64,000 nt of DNA from Onthophagus taurus (lineage: Eukaryota; Arthropoda; Insecta; Coleoptera; Scarabaeidae). Under the pieces are notes generated by a model that saw only the letters and a list, made by a program, of their open reading frames with translations, searched no databases and was not told the DNA's origin. Shown one piece after another: positions 23,338-33,500 of the stretch. The translations under genes were made by a program, and so were the position numbers. Each line of letters starts with the position of its first letter. The stretch's first letter is position 1. Where the stretch lies: positions 17,918,001 to 17,982,000 of the forward strand of contig NC_091968.1 of NCBI RefSeq assembly GCF_036711975.1, given 5' to 3'.

Positions 23338-23424
23338 TGCCAAACAAAAAAGTGCGTGTGCAGGAAAGCAAAGCAAATGTGTTCATCAAAATGCCATAAG
23401 AGTTTACCATGTGGAAATAAGTGA
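23338..23424 (+). pseudogene. Cys-rich C-terminal module cut off by an in-frame stop
   Basis: Directly after the TAA, in the same frame, 28 codons read CQTKKCVCRKAKQMCSSKCH, then a CGNK ending at a TGA. This matches the CKC...C..KKC.C.K....C...CH...C.N pattern at the end of related proteins. The single TAA separates its first CKC from the rest. Confidence 0.75.
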
Positions 23425-23790
23425 AAATAAAATTAGTGTTAATTAATAAAACACAAGTTTAAAAAAGTTTTTGTTAATTTAATTTTCTTTATATTATTAT
23501 TGTATTATATGTTCTATTTTAACATTGATCTGAATGATCTGTTTAGTTAATATGTGATAAATGTTTATCAATAAAAACTTGTTCATCAAAAATTGTCGTT
23601 TTTCAACTTTCTTGCATAAAATAACCTATAATTAGTTCAAATACTTCAAGAATACTTTAAGGTCAGGTAATTTTCTCGGTATAATTTTAGTGAACTTATA
23701 TTAGCCTAGGTTTATTGCAATAAGACTAGAAACCACCAGGCTTTTTGATGAAACTGGTGCTCACTTTCTAATTAGCCTAACTGTATGTGC

Positions 23791-23896
23791 GCTTATTATA
23801 ATAAGCCTAAGAAATTTTAGGCCAATTAAAAAATGTGAGATAATTTTCCAAATTGCCAGGCACATTGCAAAATGACGGCGCTTATTGTAATAAGCC
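23791..23896. promoter_or_regulatory. Right subterminal palindromes
   Basis: GCTTATTATAATAAGC at 23791-23806 is a perfect palindrome, and GGCTTATTACAATAAGC (complement) occurs at 23880-23896. A weaker copy lies at 23709-23727. They mirror the left-end palindrome at 20943. Confidence 0.6.
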
Positions 23897-24280
23897 GGAT
23901 TTTGTAATTTGCCTACGAAATATATACAGTGACTCCAAAAACTATTCGCTCACCATGCGTATTTGCACTATTAGTTTGATAAAAATAAAATAAATTACAA
24001 AAAAAAAGATTTATTGTACGTTGTAATGTCCTTATAAGAAATTATCAGGAAAAAATTGTTCTAACAATTTCACAATAATAATAAAAAATATAGATCAATT
24101 CACGTGCACATTTTGCACTCCAAAAAGTATTCGCTCAGGTAGTTTTAATAAAACAAAATACACATAGTTTTTTTAATCTAGTAGGTAAATCATTCCAAAT
24201 CAGTTACGCATGCGTCGTACTACCCCTTTGTTAATGACGTTTTTTCAAAACAAGTGAATATTTTTTTTAAATAAATTGAA

Positions 24281-25316
24281 ATGGGTAGAAAACAGTGCGA
24301 AACATCTATAGAAGTTAGAAAACTTATTATAAGCCTACGTAAAGAAGGCAAATCTATTCGAGATATTGGTAAATGTGTAAAAAGGTCGTATTCGACCGTA
24401 AAAAGTATTATTGATAGATTTGCTTCAAATAATTGTTTCAACAACGCTGTCAGAACTGGTCGTCCTCAAAAGCTCACTTGTAAAGAAAAGAGAATTGTTG
24501 TCAACAAAATTAAAAAAGATCCTAATAAAAGTGCAACAAAAATTGCTATTGAAGTTGAAAGTGAATTTGGAAAATCTATATCCGTAAATACCATTCGTAA
24601 CGTTCTGTATGCAGCTGGTTATCATGGTCGAGTTGCCAGAAAGAAACCATTTATAAGCAAAATTAATAAACAAAAAAGAAAATTATTCGCTGAAACCTAT
24701 AAAAATAGTAGAAATGAATTCTGGAACAAAGTAATATTTACGGATGAGAGTAAGTTTAACATTTATGGATCCGACGGGCGGCGAATGATATGGCGGCAAA
24801 AGAATAAAGAACTGGAAGAAAAAAACTTGAGACCTACATTTAAACACGGAGGAGGTTCTGTACTAGTATGGGGCTGCATGAGCTCGAAAGGTGTTGGAAA
24901 TATGCATTTCATTGATGGAATCATGGATCACAAGCAATACATCAACATTTTATAAACAAATCTTCGAAGCAGTGCTGAAAAACCCAAGTGTCTTGGGTTT
25001 CCCGTTGTCTTGGGAAACCCAAGACAACGATCCGAAGCACACAGCCTGGAATACTAAAATGTGGTTACTCTATAATACTCCAAAATGGATTGAAACCCCT
25101 CCACAATCGCCTGACATTAATCCTATTGAAAATTTGTGGAGTTTACTGGAGACGAACATCAGAAAATACAGTATTCAGAATCAAAAAGATCTAAAGGCAG
25201 CTTTGATTACTGAGTGGGAGAAAATATCTATGGATACAACACAAAGATTAGTAGAATCACTTCCAAGACGATTAGCTGAAGTCATTAAACGAAATGAAAA
25301 CCCTACCAAATACTAA
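24281..25316 (+). pseudogene. Tc1-like DD34E transposase with one frame disruption
   Basis: A paired-like helix-turn-helix region (KLIISLRKEGKSIRDIGKCV, then TVKSIIDRF) is followed by a second DNA-binding block with RTGRPQKLT, the first catalytic block VIFTDESKFNIYG, GGGSVLVWGCMSSKG, the second block QDNDPKHTA and the third block SPDINPIENLW. I count 34 residues from the second catalytic Asp to the Glu, hence DD34E. The first frame stops at 24955 and the rest follows in the next frame (to 25316). Just before QDNDPKHTA the usual sequence is replaced by a palindromic insertion at 24992-25028. All three catalytic residues survive, so the defect is local. Confidence 0.9.
24992..25028. repeat. Overlapping perfect palindromes inside the Tc1-like transposase
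   Basis: CTTGGGTTTCCC pairs with GGGAAACCCAAG (24992-25003 with 25012-25023), and GTTGTCTTGGG pairs with CCCAAGACAAC (25004-25014 with 25018-25028). They replace the expected transposase sequence. Confidence 0.9.
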
Positions 25317-25584
25317 AATTTAAAAGATAATTTGATTTGTTTTATTAAACCTAAGTGAGCGAATACTTTTTGAGTGTAAAAATTTGAGTTTAATTGTTTT
25401 TTATTTTTTATTATTGTTGACTGATTGTTAGATCAATCTTTTCTTGTTAATTTCTTATAAGGACATTACAACGTCTGTTTGTATTACAATAAATCTTTTC
25501 TATTGTAATTTATTTTATTTTTATTAAACTAATAGTGCGAATACGCATGGTGAGCGAATAGTTTTTGGAGTCACTGTATATTAT

Positions 25585-25900
25585 CTTCTGTACTGCGATT
25601 ACGACAGACGCTGTACGGTTTTCAACCTATTGCCTCTAAGGCAACGGCGGTTCTTCTCTGACCTGGTATTTCTTTTCAAAATTGTTAACGGCATGTTGGA
25701 TGTCCCCGATCTTCTATCCGACCCGGAATAATATCACTTTTCGTTTGCGCACATCTAATACGAATACTTATTTTAATTCACCAATCATACGAGTTCTTAA
25801 TACTTACAACCAGAGCTTCAACCATGTTCCTTTATTTGGGCTGTTATTGCGTTCGTTTAAAGATTTCGTGTTGCGCGATATTGTTTAGTTGCGAACCACT
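25585..25900 (+). pseudogene. Jockey-like LINE reverse transcriptase, right fragment
   Basis: The frame reads YDRRCTVFNLLPLRQRRFFS, then DLVFLFKIVNGMLDVPDLL, the conserved C-terminal region of jockey-like ORF2 (R..FFSDL.FLFKI.NG..D.P.LL), with later frameshifts. It probably belongs to the same LINE copy as 20766-20890, split by the Ginger-like and Tc1-like insertions plus a deletion. Confidence 0.7.
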
Positions 25901-26099
25901 TTAATTCTGTATTAACTTTGTAAAAACATTGTAACTACTTTTCTTTATATTTAAATTTCTTGCTTGTGTTTCTAAGTGTATTGTCGCTTTATGAAATATA
26001 ATGTTAATTTGATGTTAATTTTGTGAGGATGCTTCACTGAGGATGTTCTCCCTGTTTGCGTCCCAAATTGTAATAAAAAAAGGTAAAATAAAATAAAAA

Positions 26100-26370
26100 A
26101 TAACCGCAAGTTAGAGAAAACTGAAAATATTGTAGCTGAAACGAGCACCTTGGATAAACGCTATATGCAAATTTTCAGAAAAATAGTGCCAGTAGTTTGC
26201 CACATACATATAGACTCAGCTCGTTGCGACAGATCCTGTACTCTAAAGGCAAAGCATATTGTACAGAAATTGTGGCAATTGAAAGGCTCGTGGGACGATT
26301 CACCTCTTGAACTTATTCGTCAAATTTGGACAATGTTTGCCAAAGTAACAAACATGGGTGCTAGATAAAG
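26100..26370 (+). pseudogene. BEL/Pao retrotransposon fragment
   Basis: The frame reads ETSTLDKRYMQIFRKIVPVV, then TLKAKHIVQKLWQLKGSWDD and SPLELIRQIW. The phrase K-A-K-x-x-x-Q-x-L-W-x-L-K-x-x-W-D-(D/E) is typical of the segment after the reverse transcriptase in BEL/Pao polyproteins. Flanking pol domains and LTRs are absent. Confidence 0.6.
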
Positions 26371-26479
26371 CAGAAGCTAAACAAGATAGCAGAAGAGCAA
26401 AATACTCGATGAAGTATCTAAGGAGGGTTTGAGGAGCAAGAATATGGTATGGGGGTTTAATCTATACTGGAATCTATCA

Positions 26480-26640
26480 AGAAAAATCTTCTACAAAGAA
26501 TGAATGAAGCAGAGTGCAGATCGCAACAAACATGGGACGAAGTAACGAAAGAAGCAGTAAAGTGAAGAATAAATTGGTGGGACACTAGAATATTGGCTAG
26601 GGACAGGAAAAAAAATGGAAGAAATCGACGAGATATGAAT
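26480..26640 (+). pseudogene. Possible LINE ORF2 tail
   Basis: The frame reads RINWWDTRILARDRKKWKK after several stops, resembling the W...A.DR..W block at the end of LINE ORF2. It is too short to place in a family. Confidence 0.35.
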
Positions 26641-26646
26641 TATGTA

Positions 26647-26979
26647 CAGTAATACCCCTTAGTTACGCGATAGGTGGGACTGACAGTAGCGACGTAAATC
26701 GAAAATCGTGTAAGTCGAAATTCGATGAATACATATTATAAAATCAAGGATTAATAAACATTAATTTTGTTAAAAAAATGTATGTACAGGGTGGTTCAAA
26801 TTCGATGTCCGAATGGGCTATCTCGGAAACTGTAAGAGTTAGAAAAAAAGCAGCTAACATGTCTAGATCTCTTTTTTTAAATAAATTCCAATGTCGAAAA
26901 CCTAAAAGCGCTATCGTTAAAAAAACCGCGTAAGTACGGGGACGCGTAAGCCGGGGTCGCGTAAGTCGAGGTTTTACTG
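26647..26979. mobile_element. pogo/Tigger-type MITE
   Basis: 333 bp flanked by TA (26645-26646 and 26980-26981). The ends are CAGTAATACCCCTTAGTTAC and, on the complement, CAGTAAAACCTCGACTTACG, the terminal form usual for pogo/Tigger elements. GCGTAAGTCG-like phrases recur inside. No gene is present. Confidence 0.8.
26787..26918 (+). mobile_element. Solo end of a long-TIR mariner-like element nested in the pogo MITE
   Basis: It starts CAGGGTGGTTCAAATTCGAT after TA and follows the layer 3 arm (GGCTATCTCGGAAACTGTAA, CTAACATGTC) for about 130 bp. Only one end is present. Confidence 0.75.
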
Positions 26980-27288
26980 TAATATAAACAATAACATCTC
27001 AAAAAAAATTGTTGAAGAATTTTTTTTATTTTAAAATATCAAACGCAATCTCATACGTTTTCATAAAATCAATCGAATCATAGATAAAAACGACTTAAGT
27101 AAATACTGTTAAAAATAAAGGCAAACAAATTCAATGCATCATCTTCTTCGCCATCATCATTACGACCGAAAATAATTAATATGTTTTTAATTCCACATAA
27201 TTGAGTAAAAGTAATTAATATGTAATCAATAAAATTATTAAACGAATAGATTTTTTTATTCTTATTTTCTTGACGAAATGTTCCCCAT

Positions 27289-27560
27289 TTAGAAAGTAAG
27301 ACCGGCTTCATTATAAGTGGTAAAGATCTTCTCGATCGAATTTACATAAGCGGCCGTTCTCAAATCCAATCCCAAATTGAATTTCATCGCCGTCTTCATG
27401 ATGGCTTTCGCCGATCTCTCCATCGTGTAATCCAAACCAGAATGGACAATGTCTTTTTCGGAGGCACCGTGAATCCTCTTTTGGAAAGACTCGGATGGAG
27501 TTACCGGAATGCGACCGCCGACACGACCAAATCTACGTTCTAAAGATTCTTGAACAGACT
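27289..27560 (-). CDS. Gdh: Gdh exon 5
   Basis: It starts after TTTTTCAG with [20 protein letters not shown] and ends with TAA at 27289-27291. It covers the end of the antenna/allosteric region and the C-terminal helix. Confidence 0.96.
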
Positions 27561-30500
27561 CTGAAAAACAAATTATCAAAAAATAATAATATAAAACTAG
27601 TTTAAATAAATTTAATTTACCTAATAAATGGAAATTGGAATCTCTTTCATATTTGAATGTTAATCTTCCATAAGAGACATGATTCAAATTCTTCAGCCAT
27701 TCGAAGAAGGACACAGTGACACCCCCAGCGTTGATGTACAAATCGGGAATGACCAAGATGTTCTTTTCGATTAAGATTTGATCGGCGGCGGGCGTTGTTG
27801 GACCATTAGCAGCTTCCGCTATGATTTTAGCACGGATTTTATGCGCGTTATCTTTATGAATAACCTTTTCAATCGCAGCTGGAACCAAGATATCACACTC
27901 CTCATAAAGAAGACCCTCTCCTTCGTAAGCTTTAGCACCGGGGTAACCAACAATCGTTCCATTTGCTACTTTGTAATCTTCTAAATCCTATTTATTTTTT
28001 GATTTATTAATTTTTTTCTTATAATTTAATTTTTGGGGGATTCCTAGGATATTAAGGATTTCAGAAAGGATTATTAGGATTATTAAAGAGGATTTTTTAA
28101 TTTAAATAATTACCTTTGGATCGATTCCTTCAGCATTAAAAATGGATCCATCATGTTCGATGATCCCCACACAAGTAGCTCCAGCCCTGTGAAGATATCT
28201 CATGGTGTGCAGACCGACGTTACCAAAACCTTGAATAATAACGGTTTTGCCACCCCATCCGGGTGTTGTTCCGATCATGCTCATGTAATTAGCTTCATTA
28301 ATGAAGTTTTCTAATCCGTGGAAAACTCCTCGTCCAGTAGCCGATACGCGGCCGTGAATTCCACCTTGGTTAATTGGTTTTCCGGTGACGCAGGCATGTC
28401 CATTGATGTCGTTGTAGCCTATCGTTTTAGCGTAAGTGTCGGCGATCCAAGACATTTCACGTTCGCCGGTTCCCATATCGGGAGCTGGGACATCAATACC
28501 AGGTCCTAAAATAGAAAGAAAATTGTAAATATATTGTTTATGAGTCATTTTACATATTTATATGCCTTTCAATACGAAATCAATAATAATTGAGACATAA
28601 TTATTAAGAATTAATAATTTCCATTGGTGGGATTAGTGTGCCAAAATGTACCCAACTGTTTCTAAGTGTGTCTAAATGTCTCCAAATGATTCCAAGTGTG
28701 TCTAAATATGTGCTTAAACGCCCCCAAATGATTTCAAGTGTGTCTAAATATCCCTAACTGCTTTCAGCTGGACTAACTAAATGCCACTAAATGTGCCCCA
28801 TTGATTCAAAGTGTGCCTAAACATTTCTGTCGCTGCTTTTTTTTTCCTTCATGAAATATAGACTCTGATTAGCAAGCCGCTAACAAGTTGAGCACGGAAA
28901 AAAGAAATCTTTTGACGTAGGACGCTCCTGTGAGAACATCTATTTTATGTGTCGATCTCATGTTCTTCATTCGTGAGATTAGTGTGTTTAAATGTAATCA
29001 ACTGATTCCAAATGTGTTGTATGACAGCAATCAAAAGTTATGCGCTTTTGAATTTTGGCCGATGTACTTTTTCCGTGGTTTGAATGATCTCGGAAACTGC
29101 CTGATACATAAATGGCATTAAAGTTCCGAGATACAAAGTTCTTCCTTTGAGAATAATTGTAGGAAACTTAGCACACCATAACGTTCCATAACGACGTACC
29201 GAAATAAACATATATTATATTTTTTTAAATGGAATGATATAGTTTTTATTGCGTGTGCTGATTCTAGACATAAAAATATGTTGACTTTGATAAGACACGA
29301 TGCCAGGTATCATCGTGTCTTATCAAAGTCGACCGAGGTTACTTCTTCCATTCATATCAAGCGAAATAGGCATGAACTCACAAACAACATGCTATGCATT
29401 AGAATTCATAAAGTTTTGGTATTGTGGAACCTCGGCCGACTTCGAAGACGTCGATCGCCCCCGAATATTGCCAATACCAGAGAATAGCAGTTCATGTATT
29501 AATGGCCGATCTGAAAATGCAATATACCTTCGGATAGTCAAATACCCGAGGAAATTTCTCATAACGAGCACTACTACACTAAATACTGCTTCGGGCAAGT
29601 AGATACTGCTTACAAAACACACGATACTATGTATTACATACTGCTAATGAAAAAGGGCTGGGCACTGGTTATAAAAGACTTCATACCGATAAATACTGCT
29701 TGGAGAAGGTTAAATACTACTGACAGAAGATTAAATACTGGCAATACAAGACTGGATGCTATCAATATAATACTAGGTGTTGTTTGCAGAAGACAGTTTT
29801 TTTTTCGAAACCGAAATTCTTATTGCAGATCACATTATACTGCTTAAAGATTGCTTGCAGAAGACAGAGTACTGTTTGCTATGAATTTGATTCTGCTTCC
29901 AAGACGCTCGATACTATGTATTGGCAATATCTGATATTAAAGTTCTGGGGAGGTCTGGATGCCGATAATAGAACATCAAATACTGTTTGGCGAAGACTAG
30001 ATATAGTAGAAACCATGAGAGCTGGCAGTGACAGATCGCTTAAAAATGGTATGAATCAAGATATGGACGTACGACTTAGATTAATTCACTATATACATTT
30101 AAATGTAGGTTATGTTAGTAATGGAGGTTATATGTCAAAGATATTATTTAATGATTTTCCTTTCCCCAAAGAAAACATTTTCGGCTTGTGAAAACACTAA
30201 CAGATTCATGACAACGCTCAAAAGACGTTTCGATTTGAGGTTATAATTATAGTTACATCCCTTAGAAGAACAGACGTACTTTTTCGACGTGGCTATTTGA
30301 ATTGTACAGCAGATATATTAAACTAATGCTATCTCTTTCTAACACACATTACTCTCTAGCGGTTTGTGAACTACGTATGGCATTTGTAAGAGCGCAAAAC
30401 GATGATTTACTGCCAGCTCTCGTGGCGTCTACTATACTATTGGCAGAAGATTAGATATTGCCAATAGAAAACTAAATGTCGCGTAACACAATTCTGAAAT

Positions 30501-33500
30501 TCGAGATGGAAGAATTTCATTAAATTCTTCTGGTCGAAAGAAAAGAAAATGTGGTCAAATGGTAACCACACAGAAAAATGTTGATAGTGTAAGAGTGTCT
30601 GCACGAAGCATTTTGAATTTCTCGCGGAAGTTTAATAAATATTTTGAACAAACATCTATCCAGTTTCATCCTTGCAATTATGGTCGTTGAAAGGCTCCGT
30701 CAACGTGAGCTACTCAGAACACTACCGTTTCCAAAATGATAGAGAACAGTGACGGTCAACTCCGCACGGTACGTCCCTATGTTTCAGGAAAAAGAAGCAG
30801 AAATGTTACCTATTTTACTCAACACTAAAGAGATAACACATGCAACAAAAGATTTAAATTATTCACGTGAAATCAGAGAAGTTGTCAAAAAAAAATGACA
30901 GCAGTCGAGGTGTTCCTTAGACATAACAACAAAACCCAGAAGCCAATTTAAATGAAGGGACCAATTGCAATCATAGGAGATATCCTAAAGCACCTGCATA
31001 GAAAAGGCAGTCATGGTGAGCTATCTCTTCAACGCAGCCTTTAGATTAAAACATGTACCAGCATACTGGAAAGTTGCTTATCATGGCGCCAAAGTCAGGA
31101 AAACAACCTATCAATGTTAAATCTTATAGACCCACTTTATTAACGAGTCTCAAAGCTCTTCGAACAACTACTAATCCCAGATTATGAATTTGGATTCACG
31201 TAAAGGCACTCAGGAAAAGACCAAATGCATAGAATAATCATTGGAAGAAAAGAACGTCTGCTTAACAATCTTCCTAAGTGTCATACACGTCTTTGACCAA
31301 GTTTGGCACGAACTCTTGATACATAAATTATGCAATAGTCAGTTTGCTGGGTCCTACCTAGTATCTGCTATATACTTGTGGCATAACAGATTTGGAGAGG
31401 ACTACAGATAAGGAGGATATGGAGGGTAACTACAAATAACCACTAAAGCAATACTTGATTAGGAAAAAATAGAAGATAAAGATAAACGAACTTAAATCCG
31501 TCCATATCAATTTTACAAATACACTGCAAAAAGAAACATTAAATTGATCCAATGTCCCATATGAGAGCAAATTTAGGTGGAAAGAGCATGTAAAGAAGAA
31601 AATTAGTGAAAATGAAATAGTGACAGCTCTATTGGCTGATTATGAGGAACTCTGCTGTTTCCACATCCAATTCTAGATGTAGATCACTGTTTCTGTAGTA
31701 CCAGCGTACAATCCACCATATTTCTTAATACTTTATTTTAGAATCGTTGCAAAATTGTTTTATTGCTTTATTTTCTTTGCCCAGTGTTATACTCCGTAAG
31801 TCCAGACTACTATCCGTGTCAAAAGTCAAGGCTATTCGCTCGATGAAAAAAATTGTGATTAAGTTTGTTGTAATCATTGAACATTTCTACCTAATATATT
31901 TAGAAAATGTTCGGTTCCGTTACTTTCTTTTTATGGCGATTTTTGAGGATGACGGCAATTTTGTTCACTATGCCATTTCTTTTTAAATTTGAATGGGTGG
32001 TAGAATGATTTGTTCTTAATGATTATTTTTTCGATATTCCATATAGTTTCGTGGTTTAGTAGGATGCGGTTATGTCGAAAACGACTGGGTGAATTTCAAC
32101 GCGGTTGTAACCAAAATATGTCAAATAATTACGTTTGTCGACTACCGTTATCAGTTTTTTAAAGTTATCTCTCTCTAATTTTTTTAGATTAATTTACGCG
32201 AATTACAAATTAAAAGGAAACAGTAATAAGACGTGCATCCAACCGGAAAACATGGTGCTGGTGTGTGTTCCATGCATAACGTCGCGCCTTTATTTCTTTA
32301 TGTAGGTAAAATAAAGGCGCGACGTCCTGTCTGGAACGCTTCATAGGGCGTATTAGCTGCTTTTTGTATAATGAAAGTTAGAATAATTGGAGAATAATCT
32401 GAATCCATGTTTTTAGACAATACATAGCGTTTGTACCCTTTTACAACTTCGTAGATTTCTTTATTTGTTGTCGAAGTCAATGTTGAACCCCAAGCTATTT
32501 TCTTAACATTAAAATCATCTCCAACGATAAATCTATCGCCTGGTTTCTTCAGAAATTTAAGATATTGATTTGAATGAGTGCCTTGATGCATCAACATAGT
32601 TAATAAAGCTCGCAGAGGCTCGTCAACTGCTGGATAACCAACACCGCGTCCGATGACTGAAGAGAAGAAAATCGTATGATTTTGTGTAGTCTGTTGTGCA
32701 TAAAAGCAAAGCATAACAAAACTAAAAGACATTAATGGATATAATCTAGTTTTAAATATATCAATTTTTGTAATAAAAAAATCAATGGAAACTAAATTTA
32801 TGATATAAAATTATTCTCAGAAGAGAAGTTTAATAGCTTAAGAAAGAATCCATGACGTCCGATGTCGATTAAATGTCAGCATATGAAGGGATCAATTGTC
32901 CACTAGGGAAAAGCAGTGAAGAGCGTGAAAGCAGTAAATATAAGCAGAAAGTAACGCTTAAATCTTTACTCCAACCTAAGACAAAACAATCAAGAAATGG
33001 CCAATATTCAAAACCAAATAACAGCAAATAATTTTCCTTAAGAAGTAGTAGATGAGGCAAGAACTAACCTAAATTCAAAGATAGGTTCAAGATTTGAGCT
33101 AATCATAGGAGATATCCTAAAGCACCTGCATAGATTAAAACATATACCAACATACTGGAAAGTTGCTTATCATGGCGCCAAAGTCAGGAAAACAACCTAT
33201 CAACGTTAAATCTTATAGGCTCACTTTATTAACGAGTCTCAAAGCTCTTCGAACAACTACTAATCCCAGATTATGAATTTGGATTCAGGCAAAGGCACTC
33301 AGGAAAAGACCAAGTGCATAGAATAACCATTGGAAGAAAAGAATGTCTGCTCAACAATCTTCCTAAATTTCACACACGTCTTTGACAAAGTTTGGCACGA
33401 AGGCTTGATACACAAATTATGCAATAGTTAGTTTGCTGGGTCTTACCCAGTATCTGCTATATACTTGTGGAATAACAGATTTGGAGGGGACTAATAACCA

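Larger units (their letters stand above)
20873..23920 (+). mobile_element. Ginger-like DNA transposon with integrase-type transposase
   Basis: Inverted terminal regions occur on both sides of the integrase gene. The left starts GTCATTTTGCAATGTGCC at about 20873, and the right carries its complement at about 23855-23876. Both contain AATTATCTCACATTTT and modules of the form GGCTTATT-N-AATAAGCC. The right side extends about 45 bp further out, so the left end seems clipped. Ginger elements use a retrovirus-type DDE integrase as a cut-and-paste transposase. The target duplication could not be read. Confidence 0.7.
23927..25576 (+). mobile_element. Tc1-like element with IR/DR ends
   Basis: A 1650-bp element flanked by TA (23925-23926 and 25577-25578). 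Its ends start CAGTGACTCCAAAAACTATT and are inverted over roughly 220 bp. Each end holds two direct copies of CTCCAAAAA-TATTCGCTCA, one terminal (23931 and its mirror near 25570) and one inner (about 24118 and about 25355). This is the IR/DR arrangement of some Tc1-like transposons. The two ends are very similar, which suggests a fairly young insertion. Confidence 0.92.
30968..32830. repeat. Tandem segmental duplication, copy A (LINE relics) in Gdh intron 2
   Basis: This begins with AATCATAGGAGATATCCTAA and follows copy B (33098-34600) through shared LINE-derived segments to the ATAAAAAAATCAAT region near 32780. Copy A has extra sequence near 31010-31030 and elsewhere. It contains a degenerate plus-strand reverse-transcriptase stretch near 31070-31330 ([14 protein letters not shown] and a YEFGFT-RHSGK block) and a minus-strand endonuclease stretch. 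Confidence 0.8.

Noticed and set aside
31747..31986. Frames starting MQNCFIAL at 31747 and 33703 as a repeated small gene
   Set aside because: They lie in the duplicated LINE debris, have diverged by frameshifts and match no family I recognise.
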